Position numbers and translations under genes: made by a program
Shown here: in pieces, positions 33,650-43,225 of the stretch
Numbering within the stretch: position 1 is the stretch's first letter
Layout: every line of letters begins with the position of its first letter
Assembly (NCBI GenBank): GCA_037176725.1
Contig: JAZBRS010000029.1
Coordinates: forward strand, 121,925,001-121,989,000
Direction: 5' to 3'
DNA from: Posidonia oceanica
Lineage: Eukaryota; Streptophyta; Magnoliopsida; Alismatales; Posidoniaceae
Length of the DNA stretch: 64,000 bases
The notes under the pieces: generated by a model
What the model saw: the letters and a program-made list of their open reading frames with translations, nothing else
Told to the model about the DNA's origin: nothing
Database searches by the model: none

Positions 33650-34139
33650 CTTTTCTTGAATCATGCTGTATCTTTTTGGCCTACCAAAGGCATGTAACCA
33701 GAGATTCACTCAATACAAAGACGTTTCACGCCATTTGTTTGTATTGCATGCCTTGCCTATTACATATTTGTTCCTGCCAGGATGTTGCAGGACCCACATG
33801 AAGCACTTCAGAGCATTAGCCCATGCAAGCAGCTTAAAGCAGCCTTGCAAGAAATCTAGAGCAGTTCCCCCCGCAAGCACAATGCAACTCGCAGCCTCAG
33901 AATTGCAGCAAAGCCCCCTACAATCAACATGCACTCAAGAACCTCTACAGACCCATGCGTCGCCGCAACCGCCTTTGCCTGGATGGCTCTAGGCTGGCAT
34001 CCCTAACTGTTCATTTGGCAAATGTGTTAGTTTTGTCTGCATTTTCCGTGCTTTTGATACTAGGAGCGCTTCGACTGTCCCCTGGTATCATCCCTGATAC
34101 TAGGGGCATCTTTTTAGCTGGTCTCTGGTATGGCTCCCT
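33650..34139 (+). other. Unassigned spacer before the hairpin region
   Basis: No conserved frame and no strong repeat. The last ~100 bp contain two phrases TGATACTAGG-GC (34055-34110) that look like the beginning of the repeated region. Confidence 0.5.
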
Positions 34140-35165
34140 CTCCTCTTTCCTTCTTTTGCGCGGCTCCGCTCCATGCGGACGGAGTCCTGCTTGCTTGCTT
34201 CCTCGGGCGAGGACAATCCTTTTTCCTTTTTTGCTTACTTTCTCGGGTGAGGACAAGCCTTTTTCCTTTTTTGCGAGACTCCACTCCGTGCGAACGGAGT
34301 CCCGCCTACTTGTCTCCTTGGGCGAGGACAAGCCCTGCTTGGCTCTGTGCGAACAGAGCCCCTATATGTTTCCTCGTGCAAGGACTAGACCTGCTTGCTT
34401 CCTCGGGTGAGGACAAGCCTTGCACAGCTCCGTGTGGATGGAGTTTCCCGGTTTCCTCAGGCGAGGATTAGGCCCACTTATTCCTCGACCGAGGATAAGC
34501 GTATGCACACCCTGCTTCCTTCCTCAGGCGAGGACAAGCTCTTCTCGGACCCCGTATGCTCGGAGTCCTGCCCTGTATCCTTGTGCGAGGATCAGCCCTT
34601 GCGTGGCTTCGCTCCGTGCGGACGATGCCCACGCTTGCCCACCACCTTTCTTTTCCTGCTTGCTTCCCCGGGCGAGGACAAGCCTTTTTCCTTTCTTGTT
34701 TGCTTCCTCGGGCGAGGACAAGCCTTTTTTCTTTTCGTGTGACTCCGCTCCATGCGGATGAAGTCCCGCCCACTTGCTTCCTCGGGTAAGGACAAGCCTC
34801 TTTCTTCTTCCCCTCCTGCTTGTTTCCTCGGGCAAGGACAAGCCTTTTTCCTTTTCTTGCTTCCTTCCTTGTGCGAGGACGAGCCCTCTATGACTTCGCT
34901 CCGTGTAGATGAAGTCCCTTCTATTTCCTCGGGCGAGGATCAGGCCTGCTTGTTTCCCCGACCGGGGACGAGCCCCATGGGTGACTTCGCTCCGTGCGGA
35001 CGAAGTCCCCCGTCTGTTTCCTCGGGCGAGGATCGGACTGCTGCTTGCTTTCTCGGGCAAGGACAAGCCCCTTTTGGAATCCGTCGACACGGAATCCCCT
35101 ACTTGCTTCCTCGGGCAAGGACAAGCCTTTACCGTCTCTGTCCGCACAGAGACCGTGCTTGCTTC
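34140..35165 (+). repeat. Irregular hairpin array between ORF3 and the 3' LTR of C
   Basis: Two types of short palindrome alternate. Type 1 is GCTTCCTCGGGCGAGGACAA with variants. Type 2 has the form GACTCC...GGAGTC with a loop around CCGTGCG. Arms differ between copies but remain complementary: GGCTCTGT/ACAGAGCC at 34341-34360, GACTTCG/CGAAGTC at 34983-35007, GTCTCTGT/ACAGAGAC at 35134-35153, TCCTCG/CGAGGA at 34482-34495, and TCCCCG/CGGGGA at 34955-34968. Spacers between palindromes are pyrimidine-rich (TTTTTCCTTTT). Open frames across it are not conserved. Confidence 0.85.
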
Positions 35166-38080
35166 CTCAAGCGAGGACAAGCTCTTCTCGGACCTCGTAT
35201 GCTCGGAGTCCTGCCCTGTATCCTCATGCGAGGATCAGCCCTTGCGTAGCTTCGCTCCGTACGGACGATGCCCACGCTAGCCTACCCCCTTTCTTTTCTT
35301 GCATGCTTCCTCGGGCGATGACAAGCTCTTCTTGGATGCTCGGAGTCCTGCCCTGTATCCTCGTGCGAGTATCAACCCTTGCGTGGCTTCACTCCGTACA
35401 GACGATGCCCACACTTGCCTACCCCCTTTCAATTCTTGCTTGCTTCCTCGGGCGAGGACAAGCTCTTCTCGAACCCCATATGCTCGGAGTCCTGCCCTGT
35501 ATCCTCGTGCGAGGATCAGCCCTTGCGTGGCTTCGCTTCGTGCGGACGATGCCCATGCTAGCCTACCCCCTTTCTTTTCTTGCTTACTTCCTTGGGCGAG
35601 GACAAGCTCTTCTCGGACCCCGTATGCTCGAAGTCCTGCCCTGTATCCTCGTGCGAGGATCAGCCCTTGCATGGCTTCGCCTCGTGCGGACGATGCCCAC
35701 GCTTGCCTACCCCCTTTCTTTTCTTCCTTACTTCCTCGGGCAAGGACAAGCTCTTCTCGAACCCTGTATGCTCGGAGTCCTGCCCAGTATCCTCGTGTGA
35801 GGATCAGCCCTTGCGTTGCTTCGCTCCGTACGGAAGATTCCCATGCTTGCCTACCCGCTTTCTTTTCTTACTTGCTTCCTCAGGCGAGGACAAGCTTTTC
35901 TCAGACCCCATATGCTCGGAGTCCTGCCTTGTATCCTCGTGTGAGGATCAGCCCTTGCGTGGCTTCGCTTCGTGCGGACGATGCCCACGCTTGCCTACCC
36001 CCTTTCTTTTCTTGCTAGCTTCCTCAGGCGGGGACAAGCTCTTCTAGGACCTCGTATGCTCGGAGTCCTGCCCTGTATCCTCATGCGAGGATCAGCCCTT
36101 GCGTGGCTTCGCTCTGTGCGGACGACGCCCACCCTTGCCTACCCCCTTTCTTTTCTTGCTTGCTTCCTCGGGCGAGGACAAGCTCTTCTCGGACCCTGTA
36201 TGCTCGGAGTCCTGCCCAGTATCCTCGTGCGAAGATCAGCCCTTGCGTTGCTTCGCTCCGTACGGAAGATTCCCATGCTTGCCTACCCCCTTTCTTTTCT
36301 TACTTGCTTCCTCAGGCGAGGACAAGCTCTTCTCAGACCCCGTATGCTCGGAGTCCTGCCTTGTATCCTCGTGTGAGGATCAGCCCTTACGTGGCTTCAC
36401 TTCGTGCGGACTATGCCCACGCTTGCCTACCCCCTTTCTTTTCTTGCTAGCTTCCTCAGGCGGGGACAAGCTCTTCTAGGACCTCGTATGCTCGGAGTCC
36501 TGCCCTGTATCCTCATGCGAGGATCAGCCCTTGCGTGGCTTCGCTCCGTGCGGACGACGCCCATGCTAGCCTACCCCCTTTCTTTTCTTGCATGCTTCCT
36601 CGGGCGAGGACAAGCTCTTCTTAGATGCTCGGAGTCCTGCCCTGTATTCTCGTGCGAGGATCAGTGCTTGCGTGGTTTCGCTCCGTGCAGACGATGCCCA
36701 CGCTTGCCTCCCCCTTTTCTTTTCCTGTTTGCTTCCTCGGGCGAGGACAAGCTCTTCTCGGACCCTGTATGCTCGGAGTCTTGCCCTGTATCCTCGTGTG
36801 AGGATCAGCCCTTGCGTGGCTTCTCTCCGTGCAGACGTTGCCCACGCTTGCCTGCCCCCTTTCCTTTTCTTGCTTGCTTCCTCAAGCGAGGACAAGCTCT
36901 TCTCGGACCCCGTATGCTCGGAGTCCTGCCCAGTATCCTCGTGCGAGGATCAGCCCTTGCGTGGCTTCGCTCTATGCGGACGATGCCCATGCTTGCCTAC
37001 CCCCTTTCTTTTCTTGCTTACTTCCTCGGGCGAGGACAAGCTCTTCTCGGACCCTGTATGCTTGGAGTCCTGCCCAGTATCCTCGTGCGAGGATCAGCCC
37101 TTGCGTTGCTTCGCTCCGTACAGAAGATTCCCATGCTTGCCTACCCCCTTTCTTTTCTTACTTGCTTCCTCAGGCGAGGACAAGCTCATCTCAGACCCCG
37201 TATGCTCGGAGTCCTGCCTTGTATCCTCGTGTGAGGATCAGCCCTTGCGTGGCTTCGCTTCGTGCGGACGATGCCCACACTTGCCTACCCCCTTTCTTTT
37301 CTTGCTAGCTTCCTCAGGCGGGGACAAGCTCTTCTAGGACCTCGTATGCTCGGAGTCCTGCCCTGTATCCTCATGCGAGGATCAGCCCTTGTGTGGCTTC
37401 GCTCCGTGCGGACGACGCCTACGCTTGCCTACCCCCTTTCTTTTCTTGCTTGCTTCCTCAGGTGAGGACAAGCTTTTCTCGGACCCCCTATGCTCGGAGT
37501 CCTACCCTGTATCCTCATGTGAGGATCAACCCTTGCGTGGCTTCGCTCCGTGCGAGATGATGCCCACGCTTGCCTACCCCCTTTCTTTTCTTACTTGCTT
37601 CCTCGTGCGAGGACAAGCTCATCTCGGACCCCGTATGCTCGGAGTCCTGCCCTGTATTCTCGTGCGAGGATCAGTGCTTGCGTGGTTTCGCTCCGTGCAG
37701 ACGATGCCCACGCTTACCTCCCCCTTTTCTTTTCCTGTTTGCTTCCTTGGGCGAGGACAAGCTCTTCTCGGACCCCGTATGCTCGGAGTCTTGCCCTGTA
37801 TCCTCGTGCGAGGATCAGCCATTGCGTGGCTTCTCTCCGTGCAGACGTTGCCCACGCTTGCCTGCCCCCTTTCCTTTTCTTGCTTGCTTCCTCGGGCGAG
37901 GACAAGCTCTTCTTGGACCCCGTATGCTCGGAGTCCTGCCCTGTATCCTCGTGCGAGGATCAGCCCTTGCGTGGCTTCGCTCTGTGTAGACGATGCCCAC
38001 GCTTGCCTTCCCCCTTTCTCTTTCTTGCTTGTTTACTCGGGCGAGGACAAGCTGCTTCTATTTCCCCTATGTGCTGGCAG
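35166..38080 (+). repeat. 144-bp tandem repeat array (about 20 monomers) in the 3' region of C
   Basis: The landmark GCGAGGACAAGCTCTTCT recurs near 35452, 35596, 35740, 35884, 36028, 36172, 36316, 36460 and 36604, spaced by 144 bp. It then recurs with 137-145 bp steps to 38041. Each monomer holds TTCCTCGGGCGAGGA, a GGACCCCG...CGGAGTCC palindrome, ATCCTCGTGCGAGGAT, and a GGCTTCG...CGATGCC palindrome, followed by a CTACCCCCTTTCTTTTCTT spacer. Variant monomers repeat every third unit. 144 is divisible by three, so frames up to 276 codons stay open in several phases without being genes. Tandem repeats in this position are known from Ogre-type 3' untranslated regions. Confidence 0.93.
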
Positions 38081-38500
38081 CCCTAACTGCTCGGTCGACA
38101 GCCGTCCAATTGTCTACCCTTTTTGCTTGTTGGGTTAGCAGCCTTAACTGCTCGGATGCCAAGCCCGTCAATCTTGTCAGGCGTCTCTTTTGAGGGCTCG
38201 GACTAATCGTCGAACCCATACATTGCATTGCAGCTTTCTTTGCATCCCTTCTGCATTAGCACCACATTCTTTTACTAATAGCATTGCTTGGTAAATAGCT
38301 GCATCGGCATGCACTGCATCCGCATTGGCACGCATTGCACTAGCATAAGCATTCACATCTGCATTGGGCTCTGAGTCATGATTTCCGATGCATCCGCCGG
38401 GTAAATGACTCACACCTACTGTAATTTTGTGCTCCTGCCGGCTTCCGGTAGGGTGTCTTGTCTACCCTAAGCAGCGGTCTCACTACACTTGTCCTCGCTC
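38081..38500 (+). other. Sequence between the tandem repeats and the polypurine tract of C
   Basis: 38225-38370 is rich in GCATTRGC / GCATTGC phrases at short intervals. A GCCGGCTTCCGGTAGG palindrome lies near 38438-38453. ACTTGTCCTCGCTCAGGG just before the polypurine tract resembles the reverse complement of the type 1 hairpin unit. No coding frame. Confidence 0.55.
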
Positions 38501-38513
38501 AGGGAGGGGCATC
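38501..38513 (+). promoter_or_regulatory. Polypurine tract of element C
   Basis: AGGGAGGGGCATC lies directly before the 3' LTR start TGTAGACACC. It would prime plus-strand DNA synthesis. Its position defines the 3' LTR boundary. Confidence 0.75.
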
Positions 38514-39709
38514 TGTAGACACCCCATTCTGACAGCCTGGATGTTGGTTGCTTTCTCTTGCAGGCTCGTGTGGACTCTGGAATGGCATTCTTTTTCCTAC
38601 CCCTTTTCTAACCCATCTCCAAGCCTAAAACCTTACCCAAACCCTAAAAGTCTTATCCCAAGCCTTTTAGCATTTTTTAAACCTTTCTAGGCCCAAGCCC
38701 AAGCCTATTTACAGCTTTTGCCAACTGGAAGTGTTGTACACTGGAATAGGCAGCATCCAACATTGGATGTGCTCTGTGCTAGTGTCCAACGTTGGACGCC
38801 TCCTGCTCCACTGTCCAATGGCTCGGTTGCAGCAGCGGCTGATCCGCCCCCTCCAGCTCACCTCCCGTCCAATCCACCGCCCCCCAGCACTTACTACCTG
38901 TCCCCTCTTGCCCTCCAGGTCATCCACTACCTTCCAAGGCTGAGTTACTACCTTCGCAACCCATCATTTCCATCTCAGCCCAAATTCCACTCTCTCTGCC
39001 CTCACAGTCTTTGACCGCCCATGTCAGCCACCGCCGCAACCTCGTCGGCCATCTGACACACCCCTGCCACACTCTTGACATTCCTTGAGCACTCCACACA
39101 CTCAGAAGCCCTGACACCACCTGCAAACGCCTGTAATTGCCCTACCAAAGCCGCTGCTTGTACATGAACCCATGCCCATTTTGCAACAAAACACCCTCCT
39201 TCCCCCTTGGCCAGCAGTGACCACACTTGCGAGAGAGGGAATTCGATGACTCCAGAGCACAGACGAAGTATCGACCTTCGTCCTCGACCTTTCGCCGACC
39301 CTTCTGGTGCTCCCAGCAGCCCGCGCGAGCTCGCTAGAGTAGGCTCTGCCGCAACTTCCGTAGCACCGGCAACGAAGGTCGAACCACCGCTCTAGGCCAC
39401 CAACAGGTTGGTTTTCTGTCCCTTAGGCTCATACATGTTAGTGTGAATGTTTCCCCATGCTTTCCTTGCATTTTAGCACAGCACACACTCCTCCATCGCT
39501 TGGTTTTCCGGCGATAAGGAGGAGGAGGTGGGTGGAGCAATCCACCCGCCTGATCTCGGCACCAAGCATACCACCATGCTTGTTATCGACCACCTTTGCT
39601 TGTTAGCTAGTTTAGTTGAAGTTTTCGATCGATTTGGCTGCCACGCTTGACTGAAGCGAAGTTCAATGTGTTGGATGCCCAAGCTGGTGCGTGCAACGTT
39701 GGATGCGGC
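38514..39709 (+). mobile_element. 3' LTR of element C, left part (interrupted by element E)
   Basis: It starts TGTAGACACCCCATTCTGAC. From 38731 it aligns with the 5' LTR of C from 17665, including palindrome cluster 1 (about 38731-38822) and the beginning of cluster 2 (39669-39709). It stops at ...GGATGCGGC where E begins. The rest of this LTR should lie to the right of E, outside the window. GCGGC at 39705-39709 is a possible target duplication. Confidence 0.88.
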
Positions 39710-39925
39710 TGTAGACACCCCATTCTGACAACCCGGAGGTTGGTTGTTTTCTTTCGCAGGCTCGTTTGGATTTTGGAATGGTATTCTTTTTCCTAACCCT
39801 TTTTCAAACCCATTTCCAAGCCCAAAACCTTGCCCAAACCCTAGAAGCCTTAACCCAAGCTTTTTGCAACTTTTAAAACCCTTCTAGGCCCAAGCAAAAG
39901 CCCATTTGCAGCTTGTGCCAACTAA

Positions 39926-40017
39926 GTGTGTTGGACGCTGGAATAGGCAGCGTCCAATGTTGGACGCGGCCTGTGCTAGCGTCCCACATTGGACGCCCTC
40001 TACTCCGGCATCCAACG
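39926..40017. repeat. Palindrome cluster 1, LTR of E
   Basis: GTTGGACGC, GCGTCCAAT, GTTGGACGC, GCGTCCCAC, ATTGGACGC and a decayed last arm, as in C. Confidence 0.85.
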
Positions 40018-40686
40018 GCTCGGGTATAGCAGCGGTTGCTCCGCCCCCTTTAGCTCACCGCCCGTCCACTCCACCGTCTCCCCGCACATACTACCCGTCC
40101 CCTCTCCCACTCCACGCCATCCACTACCTTCCAAGCTCAAGTAACTGCCCATCCCCTCCTCATCAGCACCTAATCTGCTCTTTAAGCCCTCACTGCAACT
40201 GCTGACTTCCGCTGCCCGCACCTGCGACGGCCTTGCCCTCGCCGGCCTTCTGACAGCACCCATGCCCTCTCTTGACAATCCTCATGGCTTCCCCACACTC
40301 ACTCGCACCTGCCAACACCTGCAATTGCCAGAATTTGGCCTGCAACTTTGCCTACCAACACTTGAACCCATGCGAGCTGAACAAAACCGCAACTTCATGC
40401 CATTGCACCAGTCACCACACAGAGCCAAGAGAGAATTCGCCGCATCCGAGAGCAAGAGTGATCATCCACCTTCCCTCTCGACCTGTCGCGACCTCTTCTG
40501 GAGCTTCGAGCAGCTCGTGCGACCTTGCCGGAGTAGCTCCTGCTGCTACATCAGCAACACCGGCAAGCGAGGTGGAACCACCGTTCTAGGCCGTCAAACA
40601 GTAAGCCTCCTATCTTTGTTGCTCTTGCATGCCTATTAGCACGTTCCCATGCACTTTCGCACTTTTTTTGAATCCTTTTGGCCATG

Positions 40687-40936
40687 ATTCGTGGCCAAGA
40701 GAGAGTTCAGTGTGTTGCCAGACAGGGTGTTGGACGCCGGCCTATGCCGCGTCCAACGTTGGATGCACTAGATGGTGCGTCCAACGTTGGACGCACCATT
40801 CGTGGCCAAGAGAGAGTTCAGTGTGTTGCCAGACAGGGTGTTGGACGCCGGCCTATGCCGCGTCCAATGTTGGACGCACCAGATGGTGCGTCCAATGTTG
40901 GACGTGGCATAGGCCGGCGTCCAACACCCTGTCTGG
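40687..40936. repeat. Duplicated palindrome cluster 2, LTR of E, with a 108-bp palindrome
   Basis: A 111-bp segment beginning ATTCGTGGCCAAG is tandemly repeated (40687 and 40798). The second copy continues into a palindrome at 40829-40936: two 53-bp arms, CCAGACAGGGTGTTGGACGC... and ...GCGTCCAACACCCTGTCTGG, with two bases between them and three mismatches. It contains three GTTGGACGC-type pairs. Confidence 0.88.
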
Positions 40937-41105
40937 CCTTGCTCTTGTTCAGTTGCTCTTCATGCTTTGTTATTGTTGGTTCTTTTGCGAATTCATGCTA
41001 CATGCTTCCTTAAATGTCCTCTGATGCTATGCCATGCTCATTAGCTTGTTCCATGCTTGCTTGAATCGTCTTTGCATGCTTTAATGTTAGTCTATCATCT
41101 ACCTG

Positions 41106-41165
41106 CGTTGGACGCCAGGGTGAGCTGCGTCCAACGTTGGACGCTGGTTTACCTAGCGTCCAACA
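41106..41165. repeat. Palindrome cluster 3, LTR of E
   Basis: GTTGGACGC, GCGTCCAACGTTGGACGC, GCGTCCAAC, all arms perfect. Confidence 0.87.
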
Positions 41166-41485
41166 CCCCTGTTAGCATAACTTGCTGCCATACTTACATT
41201 ATGCCTATTCTTTGATGCTATTTCGTGATCCATGCTTGCTTTGAGATGCCTGGCCCCTATGGCAACCATGTTTAGGTTTGCTAGGTCTTTTCAAGTTGCA
41301 TGCCTTTCTTTTGCAAGTTTATTTCTTTGTTTCCATGCTTGCTCTCTTTTTATTTTGCTTTTCCTAGATTAAATGCTTGCTGTGGATGTTTATTTTGTTC
41401 TGGCATGTTTTAGTGGTCTGCATGCATATAGGTGGGGTTAGAGTTGAGCTCCCCCTTTAGTACAGCTAGGTTTGCATGCTTTGGT

Positions 41486-41545
41486 CGTTGGACGCCAGAG
41501 CCTTCAGCGTCCAACGTTGGATGCTGCTGGCTCTAGAGTCTAACA
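41486..41545. repeat. Palindrome cluster 4, LTR of E
   Basis: GTTGGACGC, GCGTCCAACGTTGGATGC, and a decayed last arm AGTCTAAC. Confidence 0.83.
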
Positions 41546-41715
41546 TCCTAGCTCCTCATTTTGTTGTTTAAAGCTAGCATGATATTCTGATTTGTTTTGC
41601 TTACATGCCTCCTGTGTTTCCATGCATGTTTAGCTTCCTTTGCAACTGTTCTTCAGCTTTCATTAGTTTATTTGCTATTTTATGCTAGTTTCTTGTGTGT
41701 TTGTGCCTCCCAGGG

Positions 41716-41775
41716 CGTTGTACGCTGCTGGTGTAGGTGTCCAACATTGGACGCCGGCCTAGCTTGCGTCCAACG
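41716..41775. repeat. Palindrome cluster 5, LTR of E
   Basis: GTTGTACGC, GTGTCCAAC, ATTGGACGC, GCGTCCAAC. The GTTGTACGC variant is shared with C. Confidence 0.83.
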
Positions 41776-41947
41776 ACCTGGTTGTGCCTTTGGCCTGGCA
41801 CATGCTACAACTGGTAAGTTTTGGCTTCTTTTTGTGTGATCCCATGCTTGCATGTCTTCCCCATGCTCATCTCCAGTAGCCCAAATGCATGCTCCCATTT
41901 TCTATTTGCCTTTTGTATGCTTCCTCATCTCTCTATCTTCTGGCTTG

Positions 41948-42007
41948 TGTTAGACGCCTGTCCCTCTGGCGTCTAACGTTGGACGCCATGGTCAGCGGCG
42001 TCCAACA
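41948..42007. repeat. Palindrome cluster 6, LTR of E
   Basis: GTTAGACGC, GCGTCTAAC, GTTGGACGC, GCGTCCAAC. The first pair keeps complementarity with an A/T change in both arms relative to the standard unit. Confidence 0.85.
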
Positions 42008-42187
42008 ACCTGCTTGCTTTGATCTCTGATCCTGGCTTGCTCCTTGCTCTGATTCCTCTTCTACTCTTCTGTTAGGTTAGTCTTGCATGTCATGCACCCA
42101 CTTAGTTGCATTTTTGCATCTGTATTGCATCCATGTAGCTAGAATGCGCTGTTTTCCAAAAATTGCATGCTGTCTGCCTCCAACAGG

Positions 42188-42247
42188 TGTTGGACGCCAG
42201 CAATGCTAGCGTCCAACGTTGGACGCTGGTGTTGCCAGCGTCCAATG
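42188..42247. repeat. Palindrome cluster 7, LTR of E
   Basis: GTTGGACGC, GCGTCCAACGTTGGACGC, GCGTCCAAT. Confidence 0.85.
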
Positions 42248-42369
42248 CTTGCAGATGGTTGACAGTCATTTTAAAACGCCGATTTTGCTTCGCTCGTTGT
42301 TTTCCGCGTTTCATTGCTTCTTTGGCTTGCTGCAACCCCTATGCATGTTGCCCACCCCTTTGTTTTAGT

Positions 42370-42545
42370 TTTTCACCCCGCTTTGCACCGTTTTCTGTGT
42401 TTTGCATCGTTTTCCGCGTTTTGCATCGTTTTTCCACTCCTTTGCATAGTTTTCCGTGCCCCTTCACATTGTTTTCTGCTTTTTGCCTCGTTTTCTGTGC
42501 CTCGCATTATTTTCTGCATTTCGCACCGTTCTCCGCACCTGCTTT
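42370..42545 (+). repeat. Degenerate short tandem array upstream of the LTR 3' block (E)
   Basis: Units such as CGTTTTCCGCGTTTTGCAT; same location as the array in C (20110-20335), but shorter. Confidence 0.6.
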
Positions 42546-42774
42546 GCTTTATCGCTTGCATGTCACTTGCATTGCTTGGTTTCTCCGCAGTTTTGCTTTA
42601 CCGCTTGCATCTGCATTAGGACTATGATGCTTACTGCCTAGGAGTTCTCATGAACCAAGGTCCGCCCAGTTCGGAACACTAGCAGCGTGGCTGAGCACAT
42701 AGATAGCACATTTATTTCCCATGCATAGCAGGTAGGCATCCATGACATTTAGGCATTAAGCTAGCAATTCCCTG

Positions 42775-42915
42775 CATTAGCGCGAGATTGCCTAAGGAAG
42801 ACCAACTCTCAGACGTATCGGAGGTGCCTAACACCTTCCCCATGTGTAGCAGGAGTCCTTGCCCTTTCTCTTGGCTCGCATCGACCTTGCCTTTATCCTA
42901 GGCATGAGTCATAGC
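42775..42915 (+). promoter_or_regulatory. Conserved LTR 3'-proximal block (element E)
   Basis: Contains GGTGCCTAACACCTTCCCC and GCAGGAGTCCTTGCCC, the counterpart of 20556-20700. Confidence 0.6.
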
Positions 42916-43207
42916 ATAGCATAGCATAACGAAGCATAGCTTAGCTTAGCATTGCATTCCTTTGCCCCTCCTTGCATCTGGTTTTGCATGTCTTTTCATG
43001 CTTTACCCCTGGTTTTCCCTATCTTCCAATTTAATAGATCTGGTGGCGACTCCGATTTTGTCTTATCATTTCTTTTCTTTTCTTTTGCCAGCATTTCCGA
43101 GTCGAGTTTCTTCCCTCGGATCTTGCCGCATATAGTGAACCTATTTTGATCGGTGCACGCAAGCTTTGGTAACGTGCATGGACGATCAGAATTCAGGATT
43201 ACTACAG

Positions 43208-43225
43208 TGGTGACTTCGCTGGGGA
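43208..43225 (+). promoter_or_regulatory. Primer binding site of element E
   Basis: TGGTGACTTCGCTGGGGA, one base after the LTR. Compared with C it has two C-to-T changes. Confidence 0.82.

Larger units (their letters stand above)
17665..39709 (+). mobile_element. Element C: Tat/Ogre-type LTR retrotransposon, oldest insertion
   Basis: The order is 5' LTR, PBS, leader, gag, protease, G-patch, linker, RT-RNase H, second RNase H-integrase, DUF7745-like frame, hairpin and tandem-repeat region, polypurine tract, and start of the 3' LTR. The first ~217 bp of the 5' LTR are cut off by element A, and the 3' LTR is cut at 39709 by element E. Its internal part alone is 17.5 kb, giving about 24.5 kb with two 3.5 kb LTRs, typical of Ogre-size elements. 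The 5' and 3' LTR overlap differs at a few percent of positions by eye, mostly C/T and G/A. Confidence 0.9.
39710..43206 (+). mobile_element. 5' LTR of element E (3497 bp)
   Basis: TGTAGACACC start and GGATTACTACA end, so the ends form the short inverted repeat TGTAG...CTACA. It is collinear with the LTR of C. It differs by a local duplication in palindrome cluster 2 (40687-40936). Confidence 0.92.

Noticed and set aside
35166..38080. The 144-bp array as an independent centromeric satellite block
   Set aside because: It is flanked by ORF3 of C on one side and by the polypurine tract and 3' LTR of C on the other, so it is part of the element, although free arrays may exist elsewhere.
34994..38138. 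Several overlapping open frames of 200-276 codons (LGVLPCILVRGSA-type repeats)
   Set aside because: They are translations of the 144-bp tandem repeat in different phases, with no start context and no conservation outside the repeat.
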